Assembly (NCBI RefSeq): GCF_036226525.1
Contig: NZ_CP108487.1
Span: forward strand, 3,906,001 to 3,970,000
Length of the DNA: 64,000 nucleotides
Direction: 5' to 3'
Origin: Kribbella sp. NBC_01245
GTDB lineage: Bacteria > Actinomycetota > Actinomycetes > Propionibacteriales > Kribbellaceae
The notes under the pieces are model-generated. The model ran no database searches. It saw only the letters and a list, made by a program, of their open reading frames with translations, and was not told the origin of the DNA. Shown piece by piece: positions 35,008-44,000 of the stretch (position 1 is its first letter; the number at the start of each line of letters is the position of its first letter). The position numbers and the translations under genes were made by a program.

Positions 35008-35053
35008 TGGCCGGTCTCCTTCGAGGCGCGGGCCGTCATTGGCCGGTCTCCTT
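35001..35053. repeat. 21-bp direct repeat at the TadE-TadE junction
   Basis: CCGTCATTGGCCGGTCTCCTT occurs in the same orientation at 35001-35021 and 35033-35053 (32-bp period); it is 21 bases and each half is unbroken. One copy holds the stop of the first tadE-like gene and the other the ribosome site and ATG of the second, suggesting a local duplication that pulled apart an overlapping start/stop. Confidence 0.85.
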
Positions 35054-35455
35054 GATGGCGTGGCCGCGGACGGTGAAGGCGAGGCCCGGTCCCCACAGCC
35101 CTAGTGGCGGCATGTGCGCGTTTACGACGACGCGAACGGCGGGTTGGCCGTTGAGGTCGATCGCCTCGGCGCGGATGTCGTCGATCAGTTCATCTTGTAC
35201 GACACCGCCGATGAGTGAGCGGGTGCGGAATTCGCCGTCGGACGCGTCTCGGTCGATGACGGCCGCGTAGTGGGCGCCTTCCGAGGCGGCGGCTGCGATG
35301 GTGTTGCGCACGTATAGGTAGAGGCCGAGTTGGAGCAGGCCGACGAAGAGCGGGACGACTAGTAACGAGACCAGCACGAAGTCGACCACGGCCGATCCAC
35401 GCTCACCCCGACCGCGATCGCCCAGACAGCACCCACGGCACCTACGGCCGGACAT
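35036..35455 (-). CDS. TadE-like minor pilin (first copy)
   Basis: A 139-residue protein with the basic, Cys-containing N-terminus (SGRRCRGCCLGDRGRGERG), then SAVVDFVLVSLLVVPLFVGL, a TadE-type signal in which the conserved acidic residue is Asp. The external part includes AASEGAHYAAV, typical of TadE proteins. It begins 3 nt after the pilin-like gene and is part of the Tad operon. Confidence 0.83.
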   Translation of the reverse strand: MSGRRCRGCCLGDRGRGERGSAVVDFVLVSLLVVPLFVGLLQLGLYLYVRNTIAAAASEGAHYAAVIDRDASDGEFRTRSLIGGVVQDELIDDIRAEAIDLNGQPAVRVVVNAHMPPLGLWGPGLAFTVRGHAIKETGQ

Positions 35456-35458
35456 GGC

Positions 35459-35665
35459 TTAGTTGCCGGCTTTGGTGACAGCGTCTAGGGCTCGGCGGAG
35501 CATGGATTGCAGTTCGGGGCCGACGAAGGCGATGAGGCCGGCTACCAGGCCGGCCGTCATTACGGTGATCAGTACCCAGCCGGGTACGTCGCCGCGCTCG
35601 CGCCGGGGTGCCGGGAACAGGGCCAGCTTGAGGCCCACCAGCAGTCTCGTCATCAGCAGTGACAT
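35459..35665 (-). CDS. Short Flp-pilin-like protein of the Tad locus
   Basis: A 68-residue protein. A basic N-terminus ends in PRRERG, followed by DVPGWVLITVMTAGLVAGLI, a prepilin-like hydrophobic helix, and a short amphipathic end (LQSMLRRALDAVTKAGN). Size and location between tadC and tadE fit the major Flp-type pilin in actinobacterial Tad loci. Cleavage after the RERG region is inferred. It lies 16 nt after tadC. Confidence 0.78.
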   Translation of the reverse strand: MSLLMTRLLVGLKLALFPAPRRERGDVPGWVLITVMTAGLVAGLIAFVGPELQSMLRRALDAVTKAGN

Positions 35666-35681
35666 CTCGATCTCTCCTTGC

Positions 35682-36620
35682 CTAACCGGCCATCAGCCGA
35701 ATCCCGACAGCGCCGGGGAAGAACGCGAAAACCACGGTCACGGGCAGAACGAGGAACACCACCGGCACCATCATCGCGACCTCGCGACGGGCGCCGTTCT
35801 CGATCAGCTCCCGGCGGTTCGCCTCGCGAATGTCGCCCGCCTGGGCCCGCAGTACGTCGGCCAGCGGCGTGCCTCGCTCCAGCGCAACGGCTAGCCCATC
35901 GGCGAAGCGGGACAGCGCCACCAACCCGGTCCGATCGGCCAGGGCGTCGAGTGCGCGGACCAGCGACTCCCCCGCACGGGTTTCTGCCAGCACGCGCTGA
36001 AGCTCCTGCGCCAGCTCGCCCCGGCTCGATCGCGCTACCCGGTCGAGCGCCGCGGCCGGACCCTCACCGGCAGCGACCGCCAGCGCGAGCATCTCGGCCA
36101 CGGTCGGCAGCTCGGCCAGCAGGCGCCGCTCGCGCCGACGGACCTGGGACGTCAGATAGGTGTCGCGTGAGAGCACGCCGAGCACCCCGGCCACCGCGCA
36201 GAAGATGATCAGGCCGAGCGGATTGCCCTTGCCCGCGGTCAGCGCGATCAACGACATGACCAGGGCGATACCGAAGAAGGCCGCACCCCAGAGGACCTGC
36301 TCGATCCGGAATTCCTCAACGCCACGGTCGATTCCGGCTCGCGCGAGCCGTTTTCGCACCGACGCCGCACCACCCAGCAGGCGCTCCAACCGCCTGGCCC
36401 CATTGCGCAGCGACGGCTCGAACAACCGCATCAACGCGTGGAACGGCGAGGACGAACTGGTCACCCCGACGAAGACTTCGGGCCCACTGAGATCCCGCAG
36501 GTACGGGCTGATCCGGTCGTCGACCGACGGCTTGTGCAGGAATGGCACGCGTCGTACGACGAGCAGCAGGCCGATGCCGAATAACGTGCCGAGCGATCCG
36601 CCCAACCACCACGGGCTCAT
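35682..36620 (-). CDS. tadC: Type II secretion F-domain protein TadC
   Basis: A 312-residue protein with N-terminal membrane helix, internal helices and a T2SSF domain (RRLLAELPTVAEMLALAVAAG, then TRAGESLVRALDALADR). It ends in two hydrophobic segments (MMVPVVFLVLPVTVVFAFFPG). It forms, with TadB, the inner-membrane platform for pilus assembly. The ATG at 36620 overlaps the tadB stop (ATGA); the same frame is open further upstream but antisense to tadB content. Confidence 0.88.
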   Translation of the reverse strand: MSPWWLGGSLGTLFGIGLLLVVRRVPFLHKPSVDDRISPYLRDLSGPEVFVGVTSSSSPFHALMRLFEPSLRNGARRLERLLGGAASVRKRLARAGIDRGVEEFRIEQVLWGAAFFGIALVMSLIALTAGKGNPLGLIIFCAVAGVLGVLSRDTYLTSQVRRRERRLLAELPTVAEMLALAVAAGEGPAAALDRVARSSRGELAQELQRVLAETRAGESLVRALDALADRTGLVALSRFADGLAVALERGTPLADVLRAQAGDIREANRRELIENGARREVAMMVPVVFLVLPVTVVFAFFPGAVGIRLMAG

Positions 36621-37480
36621 CGCAGCACCCGCTCGGGCTCGGGTAGTCGGCCGATCCGCAGCATCACGCGGTACGCCAATAGGCAGAGAACGGCCCCAAT
36701 ACCGATCACGACGGCTCCGGCAGGTGAGTTGTAGCGCCGGATCACCTCGCCCTGGAACGAGAGCATCGCCAGCACCAGCCACGGCGCCGCGACCGCGACC
36801 CGGGCGCCGTTGATCGACCAGGACTGGCGAGCCTCCAGCTCGGATCTGGTCCGCGCGTCGTCGCGCAGGAACGTCGAGAGCGAGCGCAGCAACCGCCCGA
36901 GGTCGCCACCGCCTACCTCGCGAGCAATCCGCAAGGCCTCGACCACCCGATCGCCAACCGGATCGGCCAACCGCGCCTTCAACCGGTCGAGCGATTCCGC
37001 GAACCGCCCGGTCGAGGCGTAATCCGCGCCGAACCGGCGGAACGGCTCCCGCAACGGCAACGGCCCGCGATCCCCAACCTGCGCGAGAGCCTCCGACAAC
37101 GAGAGCCCGGCCCGTACGGCGGAGGCGATGTTGTCCACCACGTCCGGCCAAAGCTCACGGAATTCGGCCCGGCGACGACGTACGCGACCCTTGAGCAACG
37201 TCACCGGACCGCCGCCAGCGAGTACGCCGAAGACCAGGCCGATCGGCAGCGCGCCCGATACGACGAACATCAGCAGGAATCCGGTCAACCCGGCCATCGC
37301 GCAGACCCCGATGAAGGCCCCAGGCGTGACGCCCTCGACGCCGGCCTCGGCGAGCAGCTCGCGACTGGCCGAGGTCAATCGGCCATCAGTCCGCGGGCCG
37401 GGCGACGGCGGCACCACGAATGACCAGGCGATCAGCAGCAGGCCGACCCCGAGGAACAGCCCGAGCAGCAAGCCGATCAA
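36617..37480 (-). CDS. tadB: Type II secretion F-domain protein TadB
   Basis: About 287 residues. An N-terminal helix (IGLLLGLFLGVGLLLIAW) and internal helices are followed by a T2SSF domain (RAEFRELWPDVVDNIASAVR, then GLSLSEALAQVG and REVGGGDLGRLLRSLSTFLR). The start is taken as TTG 37480, overlapping the tadA stop (TTGA), because no ATG or GTG is better placed; the frame is open upstream. It is a membrane platform partner of TadC and the TadA ATPase. Confidence 0.85.
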   Translation of the reverse strand: MIGLLLGLFLGVGLLLIAWSFVVPPSPGPRTDGRLTSASRELLAEAGVEGVTPGAFIGVCAMAGLTGFLLMFVVSGALPIGLVFGVLAGGGPVTLLKGRVRRRRAEFRELWPDVVDNIASAVRAGLSLSEALAQVGDRGPLPLREPFRRFGADYASTGRFAESLDRLKARLADPVGDRVVEALRIAREVGGGDLGRLLRSLSTFLRDDARTRSELEARQSWSINGARVAVAAPWLVLAMLSFQGEVIRRYNSPAGAVVIGIGAVLCLLAYRVMLRIGRLPEPERVLR

Positions 37481-38754
37481 CGCGCCACTCCCCGCCGATC
37501 GGCCAGCAGCGAGTGTGGCGAGTATCCCGCGCGCTGGAACCGCTCCGGATGGGGCAACTGGCCCTCCGCCCGGACGAGCCTGCCCTCGACCGTACTGAAA
37601 AGGCTCTCGGTCTCGATCGTCTGCTCCTCGATACGACCGCTGACCGCGACGATCTCGCGGACCCGGCGGTGTCCATCGGCCGCGATATCGAGATGGACGA
37701 CGAGATCGATGCAGCCAGCCACGGTCGGCAACACGAAGCGGGAGCCGATGTTCTCCCCGGCGAGCAAGGGCAAAGTGCACATCTTGTTCAGCGCCTCGCG
37801 AGCCGAGTTCGCATGCAACGAGCACATCCCAGGCAGACCACTGTTCAACGCCAGGAGCAGATCCAGGCACTCCTCACCTCGAACCTCACCGACGATCAGC
37901 CGGGACGGGCGCATCCGCAGCGACTCCTTGACCAGGTCGCGGAGCCGGATCTCACCAGTGCCCTCGAGCCCAGCCTGCCGCGTCTGCATCGGCACCCAGT
38001 CGGGGATCGGCAGCCGGATCTCGAAGACCTCCTCGCAACTGATCACCCGCTCACTGCCAGGGATGGAACCGGCCAGCGCGTTCAGCATGGTGGTCTTACC
38101 GGCTTGCGTGCCACCCGAAACGAGCACGTTCAGCCCGACCGCGACCGAGGCCTCCAGTACGGCGGCCGCGTGCGGCGTGAGCGAACCGAGCGCGACCAGA
38201 TCCGCCAGCCGGGTCGCGCGCACGGTGAACTTGCGGATGTTGATCGCCGGATGACGATTGGTGATACCGCCGAGCACAACGTGCACCCGGCTGCCGTCGG
38301 GGAGACGTGCGTCGGTGAACGGCTGGGACACGTCGATCCGGCGCCCGGTGGTCTTCAGCATCCGCTCGACCAGGTCGCCGACCTCCTCCTCGGTCAGCAC
38401 CGTGGTGGTCAACTCGTGCCGCCCACCGCGGGCGATGAACACCCGGGACGGCTCGTTGATCCAGATCTCCTCAATTTCCGGGTCATCCAGATAACGCTGC
38501 AACGGCCCGAACCCCGCGACCCGGTCGTGCACCTCGCGATGTACGGAGTCGGCGTCCTCGATAGGCGGCACCAGCCCGGTCAGACTGCGCTCGTCGTACT
38601 CCTTCACGACCGACGTGACGATCGCCTTCACCGCGCCCGGATCACGCAGTGGGTCGATGCCCTCGCGGCGAACCACGTCGCGCACCTGGGCGTCGATCAG
38701 CTCGATCGCACTGCTCCACCCCGGCCGGCGAGCGGCAACTCTCTCCGCGGTCAT
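37477..38754 (-). CDS. tadA: Pilus assembly ATPase TadA (CpaF)
   Basis: A 425-residue type II/IV secretion ATPase. Walker A is GGTQAGKTT (214-222), followed by the Asp box EEVFEIRLP, RPSRLIVGEVRGEE (Walker B region) and the His box GMCSLHANSAREAL. The N-terminal part has IEEIWINEPSRVFI. It powers pilus assembly through TadB and TadC. It is the first gene of the operon. No tadZ/cpaE and no prepilin peptidase is seen nearby, so those must be encoded elsewhere if the system works. Confidence 0.94.
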   Translation of the reverse strand: MTAERVAARRPGWSSAIELIDAQVRDVVRREGIDPLRDPGAVKAIVTSVVKEYDERSLTGLVPPIEDADSVHREVHDRVAGFGPLQRYLDDPEIEEIWINEPSRVFIARGGRHELTTTVLTEEEVGDLVERMLKTTGRRIDVSQPFTDARLPDGSRVHVVLGGITNRHPAINIRKFTVRATRLADLVALGSLTPHAAAVLEASVAVGLNVLVSGGTQAGKTTMLNALAGSIPGSERVISCEEVFEIRLPIPDWVPMQTRQAGLEGTGEIRLRDLVKESLRMRPSRLIVGEVRGEECLDLLLALNSGLPGMCSLHANSAREALNKMCTLPLLAGENIGSRFVLPTVAGCIDLVVHLDIAADGHRRVREIVAVSGRIEEQTIETESLFSTVEGRLVRAEGQLPHPERFQRAGYSPHSLLADRRGVAR

Positions 38755-38915
38755 CGTCTCCCCCGTCTGCTCGGGCCTCCCCAGCGCCTGACGGGTACAT
38801 CCTCTCAGTGACCACCCCTCTACAGCCAGTCACGATCGCCACCCTGTGGATAACCCTCCCGTCACCCAACATCCGGAGAACCACCTTGGGCGGCTCTCCG
38901 GACGGGTGGGTGGCG

Positions 38916-39692
38916 CTATTTCGCCGGCTTGGCCGGGGGGTTGAGGATGGCGAGGGCTGGGGCCCAGGCGGGTTTGCGGGCCATGGTGGTGAGTTGCTCG
39001 ACCGTGTACGGCGGGAGAGCGCGGGTCTTGGGGCTGTCCTTCTCGTCGACGGAGTTGAAGGCCATAATGTTCACCCTGAGCCCGTCTGGGCGATAGACCT
39101 CAACGCTGTTCGCGACGACGCCTACGTCTCGCGGGTCACCCGGCCCGTAGCTCGGTTCGAGCTTCCTCGAGACCACCAAGGTGCCGTCGGCCAGCTTCCG
39201 GCAGGACGCGGGAAGGTCGTCGTCCGTGCAGTTCTTCAAGCTGTGCCGCGCGATCATCGCGTTGACCTCGGCTAGGCCACCGCCATCGTCGATCGTCCAG
39301 CTGCCGCCGTTGAAGTCGCCCTTTTCCCCCCAGACGTGCGGGTCGCTGGTCTTGACCTCAGCAGGCAGCACCTTCCGCAAGGTATTGAGGGCGAACCTCG
39401 GCTGCCAGGGTTTGGTCGTCGGCTTGGTGGCAGTCGGCCGAGGCGTGGGCTTGGCGGTCGTCTGGCCCGCCACCTGCACCCCACCAGGGGCGGTGTTGCC
39501 CGGGCCGATGGACTGGACGGCGACCGCGAAGCCCGCCGTGGCGATCACTGCGCCGGCGGCTGCCGCGGAGACCAGCACGGTACGGCGGCGGCGCATTCGC
39601 AGGCCCTGAGCCATTCCACGCTGGACCAGATCGGGTGATTCGGGTGCGAGGCCGTCGGTGGCCCGGCGCATCAGGTCGGAGATGTCGGTCAT
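38916..39692 (-). CDS. Membrane-anchored partner of ECF sigma factor
   Basis: A 258-residue protein. A cytoplasmic N-terminus (residues 1-36, DLMRRATDGLAPESPDLVQRG) precedes one transmembrane segment (about 39-60) and a Thr/Pro-rich linker with an external domain. It follows the SigE-type sigma gene by 26 bp on the same strand. Topology and context suggest an anti-sigma factor, but no zinc HxxxCxxC motif is seen, so this could also be a regulated envelope protein. Confidence 0.75.
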   Translation of the reverse strand: MTDISDLMRRATDGLAPESPDLVQRGMAQGLRMRRRRTVLVSAAAAGAVIATAGFAVAVQSIGPGNTAPGGVQVAGQTTAKPTPRPTATKPTTKPWQPRFALNTLRKVLPAEVKTSDPHVWGEKGDFNGGSWTIDDGGGLAEVNAMIARHSLKNCTDDDLPASCRKLADGTLVVSRKLEPSYGPGDPRDVGVVANSVEVYRPDGLRVNIMAFNSVDEKDSPKTRALPPYTVEQLTTMARKPAWAPALAILNPPAKPAK

Positions 39693-39718
39693 GGTCTTCC
39701 CTCTGTCATCAGGTCTGG

Positions 39719-40216
39719 TCAGGAGAGGCTGAGGTGGAAGGCATCCGCACCGAGCACGTCGCGCAGCTTGGTCAGGGCGCGGGAGGTGCGGTTGCGGATG
39801 GCGCCGGAGCTCTTGCCGAGATCACGCGCGACCTGTTCGACGCTGCGATCTTCGAAGAACCGCAGCACCAGCACGGCACGATCCAGCGGGCTGAGCTCGG
39901 CCAGCGCGGCCTGCAGGGATACCCGCAGGGCCTGATCGACCTCACCACTCGCCTGTTCCGGCAGCTCCGCGGTTGGCCGCTCGGTCGAACTCCGCCGCCG
40001 CCGCTGGGTGATGAAGGTCCGGGCCAGTACGGTCTGCGCGTAGGCTCCCGGGTTCTCCACCCGGTCGATGCCCTTCCACGCCCGGAACATGCGCGCCAGC
40101 GTCTCCTGCACCAGGTCCTCGGCCTGATGGCGGTCACCGGTCAGCAACCAGGCCGTACGGAAGAGCTGCGGTGTTCTCGCCACCGCGAACTCCTCGAAGT
40201 CCGTCGTCGGTCTCAT
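39719..40216 (-). CDS. SigE-family ECF RNA polymerase sigma factor
   Basis: A 165-residue protein. Region 2 reads LFRTAWLLTGDRHQAEDLVQ, then ETLARMFRAW, and region 4 reads LSPLDRAVLVLRFFEDRSVE, then ARDLGKSSGAIRNRTSRAL. This is the common SigE-family ECF subgroup of actinobacteria. It directs RNA polymerase to a small set of promoters, probably its own among them. The neighbouring membrane protein may control it. Confidence 0.93.
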   Translation of the reverse strand: MRPTTDFEEFAVARTPQLFRTAWLLTGDRHQAEDLVQETLARMFRAWKGIDRVENPGAYAQTVLARTFITQRRRRSSTERPTAELPEQASGEVDQALRVSLQAALAELSPLDRAVLVLRFFEDRSVEQVARDLGKSSGAIRNRTSRALTKLRDVLGADAFHLSLS

Positions 40217-40285
40217 CGGCGCCTCTCCGTCGGGGTCTTACAACCCCTTAGACGCCATGAACCCCGAAATGTGTCACACCAAAGA

Positions 40286-41029
40286 TCAGCGGTGGACGAG
40301 GGTGTGCTCGAAGGCGTAGCGCGACGCCCGGAACAGGTGGGAGCCGTACTCCACCGCGCGGCCGTGGTCGTCGTACGTGATGCGGGTGGTGGCCAGGAGC
40401 GGTGCGCCGGGCTGTTCGCCGAGGAGGCGGGCCTGTTCGGCGGTCGCGGGCAGGGCCGAGATGGTCTGGTGGGCCACCTTCAACCGGACGCCTTCCGCGC
40501 GGAGCAACTCGTAAAGGCCGTTGGCGGCGAGGGTGGCGGCGTCGGTGTCGAGCACCTCGGTCGGCAGCCAGTTCCGCATGATGGCGAGCGGTTCGCCATC
40601 GGCGCGGCGCAGACGCTCGATCCGCAGGACCCGGTCGCCCTGTTCGCATTGCAGGGCTGTCGCCACGTCCGCGGTAGCGCCGACCGGCCCGAGCCAGAGC
40701 ACTTCGGTCTCGGGTTTGCGGTTGGTCGCGGCCAGGTCGTCGTACAAGCTCGTGAGTTCGAGCGAACGGCGGACCTGGCCGGCATTGCCGACGACCTGGG
40801 TGCCGACACCGCGCTTGCGCACCAGCAGACCCTGGTCGACCAGCCGGGCGATGGCCTGGCGAACCGTTGGACGGCTCAGGCCATACGCCTCGGCGAGGTC
40901 GACCTCGTTGCTCAGGCGTGAGCCGACCGGCAGGTCACCTCCGGTGATCGCGGCTTCGAGTTGCTGCGCGAGCTGGACGTGCAACGGCGTTCGACTGGAT
41001 CTGTCGACGGTGACCTGGACGGTGTTCAT
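40286..41029 (-). CDS. GntR-family regulator with UTRA domain (HutC subfamily)
   Basis: A 247-residue protein. The winged helix (residues 10-75) includes LPVGSRLSNEVDLAEAYGLS and RPTVRQAIARLVDQGLLVRK, and the UTRA ligand domain spans about 95-240 (VLRIERLRRADGEPLAIM, LLATTRITYDDHGRAVEYG). It typically binds sugar-phosphates or small acids. It lies 18 bp downstream of the NAD-glutamate dehydrogenase on the same strand, so it could be co-transcribed, though a functional link is unproven. Confidence 0.92.
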   Translation of the reverse strand: MNTVQVTVDRSSRTPLHVQLAQQLEAAITGGDLPVGSRLSNEVDLAEAYGLSRPTVRQAIARLVDQGLLVRKRGVGTQVVGNAGQVRRSLELTSLYDDLAATNRKPETEVLWLGPVGATADVATALQCEQGDRVLRIERLRRADGEPLAIMRNWLPTEVLDTDAATLAANGLYELLRAEGVRLKVAHQTISALPATAEQARLLGEQPGAPLLATTRITYDDHGRAVEYGSHLFRASRYAFEHTLVHR

Positions 41030-41047
41030 CCGGACATCATGGGAGGC

Positions 41048-44000
41048 TTACGCAGGGTTGTCCAGCAGGGTGCGGACCAGTCGGAGGCCGACCGAGAGGT
41101 GGGCCAGTTCCGGGCCGTCGGTCTCGACGATCTCCTCCATCATGGTGGAAGCCCGCTGCAACGCGGTCGCATTGAGGTCCTGCCAGGCGATCACGCGCTC
41201 CTCCGACTCCAGCTGGGAATCCGTGCTGGCAAGCACTTGAGCGGTCAACCTCGCATGTACGGCGTGCAGGTCGTCCCGCAACGCCGCCCGCGCCATCGTC
41301 TGCCACCGGTCACTGCGCGGCAGCGCGATGATCCGCTCCAGGAAGACGCCCAGCTGCAGGCGTTCGCCCAGTGCGAAGTGGACCCGTGCCACTTCGAGTA
41401 CGTCGAGACCGTCGCGGGCCGAGGTCTCGACGATGCCGAGCGCGGCGTACGCCGGGGGCAGGATCGCGATCCTGGTGGCGAATTCCGCGCCGACGCCCTT
41501 GGCCATCAGGTTCTCCCGGCGCTGCTCGAACAACGCGAGCTCGCGTCCACGCAGCAGATCGGGCAGAGCGTCCTTGACCGTCGCGATCCCCGGACCGAAG
41601 TGGTCGACCAGTTCGGCGATATCGACCGGTGGCCGTCGATTGCTGACGAGCCAACGAGTCGCGCGCTCGACCAGTGTGCGGGTCTCCAGCCGCATCCGGC
41701 TCTGCGTTTCGGCGTCGACAACGTTGTCCAATTCGGCGTTCCGGGCCAGCAGATCCGGCTGCGCGAAGATCCTGCTGGCGGCGAGGTTCGCCCGGACGAC
41801 GTCCTCGACCGAACCGCCGGTCTCCAGCGAGAGCCGGTGGAACGCGGTGATACCGGAAGAGTTGACGAACTCGTTCACCACCTGGGTGACGATGATCTCC
41901 CGGCGCAGCTGGTGCGCCAGCATCGGCTCGGCGAACCGCTCCTGGATCACCTTCGGGAAATAGCTGACCAGCTTCGACTTCAGGTACTCGTCGTCCGGCA
42001 GCGAGGTCTTCAGCAGCTCCGACTCGAGCACGATCTTCGTGTAGGCGATCAGCACGGACAACTCAGGCGCGGTGAGCCCACGCCCGTCCGCCTTACGCCG
42101 CTTGAACTCCGCGACACTCGGCAAGAACTCGAGCTCCCGGTCGAGCAGCCCCTGACGCTCCAGCCGCCGTACCCAGTCCTGATGCACGTGCAGCAGAGCC
42201 GGGGCCTGGGCGGTCGCGTTGGCCAGGGCGATGTTCTGCCGGTAGTTGCTCTTCAGCACCAGGTCCGCGACCTCGTCGGTCATCGACGCGATCACATCGT
42301 TGCGCTGCTTCTCGGTCAGATCGCCATCCGCGACGACCTTGTCCAGCAGGATCTTGATGTTGACCTCGTGGTCGGAGGTGTCCACCCCGGCGACGTTGTC
42401 AATGAAGTCGGTGTTGATCCGGCCACCGGTCGCGGCGTACTCGATCCGGCCGAGCTGGGTCAGACCCAGGTTGCCGCCCTCACCGACCGCCTTGGCGCGC
42501 AACTGGGCACCGTTGATCCGGATCGCGTCGTTGGCCTTGTCACCGACATCCGCGTGCGTCTCGGCTGCCGCCTTCACGTACGTGCCGATACCGCCGTTCC
42601 AGAACAGATCGACCGGCGCCTTCAAGATGGCCTGCATCAGCTCGGCGGGCGTCATCGAGTTGACTTGGCTCTCCAGCCCGAGCGCCTGCGCCACCTCGGC
42701 CGAGATCGGGATTGCCTTGTCCGTGCGCGGGTAGATACCGCCACCACTCGAGATCAGCTCGGGCGCGTAGTCCGCCCAGGAAGACCGCGGCAGGTCGAAC
42801 AAGCGCCGGCGCTCGGCGTACGACTTGGCGGCATCGGGCGTCGGGTCCAGGAAGATGTGCCGGTGGTCGAACGCGGCCACCAGCCGGATGTGCTCCGACA
42901 ACAGCATGCCGTTGCCGAACACGTCACCCGACATGTCGCCGATCCCGACGACGGTGAAGTCCTCGGCCTGGCAGTTGTGCCCCATCTCGCGGAAGTGCCG
43001 CTTGACCGACTCCCAGGCACCACGCGCGGTGATACCCATCGCCTTGTGGTCGTAGCCGACCGAACCACCCGAGGCGAACGCGTCACCCAGCCAGAAGCCG
43101 TACTCCTTGGCGACACCGTTCGCGATATCGGAGAACGTCGCCGTGCCCTTGTCGGCCGCGACCACCAGATACGCGTCGTCGGAGTCGTACCGGACCACAT
43201 CGGCCGGCGGCACGATCTTGTCGCCGACGATGTTGTCGGTGATGTCGAGCAGACCCGAGATGAAGGTCTTGTAGCAGGCGATGCCCTCTTCCATCCAGGC
43301 ATTGCGGTCCGGGCCCGGCTCGGGCAGTTGCTTGGCGTAGAAGCCGCCCTTCGCACCGACCGGCACGATCACCGAGTTCTTCACCATCTGCGCCTTGACC
43401 AGACCGAGCACCTCGGTCCGGAAGTCCTCGCGCCGGTCCGACCAGCGCAGACCACCTCGCGCGACCGCGCCGAAGCGCAGGTGCACACCTTCGACGCGTG
43501 GCGAGTAGACGAAGATCTCGTACGCCGGGCGGGGCTCGGGCAGATCCGGAATGGCCTTCGGGTCGAGCTTGAACGAGATGTAGCCACGGTCCTGGCCGTC
43601 GGGGCCGGGCTGGAAGTAGTTCGTCCGCAGGGTGGCCTTGATCGCGGTCAGGTACGACCGGAGGATGCGGTCCTCGTCCAGCGACTTCACCGTGTCGAGC
43701 GCGGCGTTGATCTCCTTGACCAGCTGGCCGGCGGCGGCCTCTCTGGCCGAGTCGTCGGCCGCACCCAGCGCCGGGTCGAACCTCGTCTCGAACAGCTTGA
43801 CCAGCAACGCCGCGATATCGACGTGGGCCAGGAAGCTGTTCTCGATGTAGTCCTGGCTGAACGGCGTACCGCCCTGGCGGATGTACTTCTGGTACGCGCG
43901 CAGCACCGAGACCTGCCGCCAGGTGAGGAATCCCTTCACCACCAGCGCGTTCAGGTTGTCGCTCTCGGCGCGGCCGTCCCAGACCGCCTGGAACGTCTCC

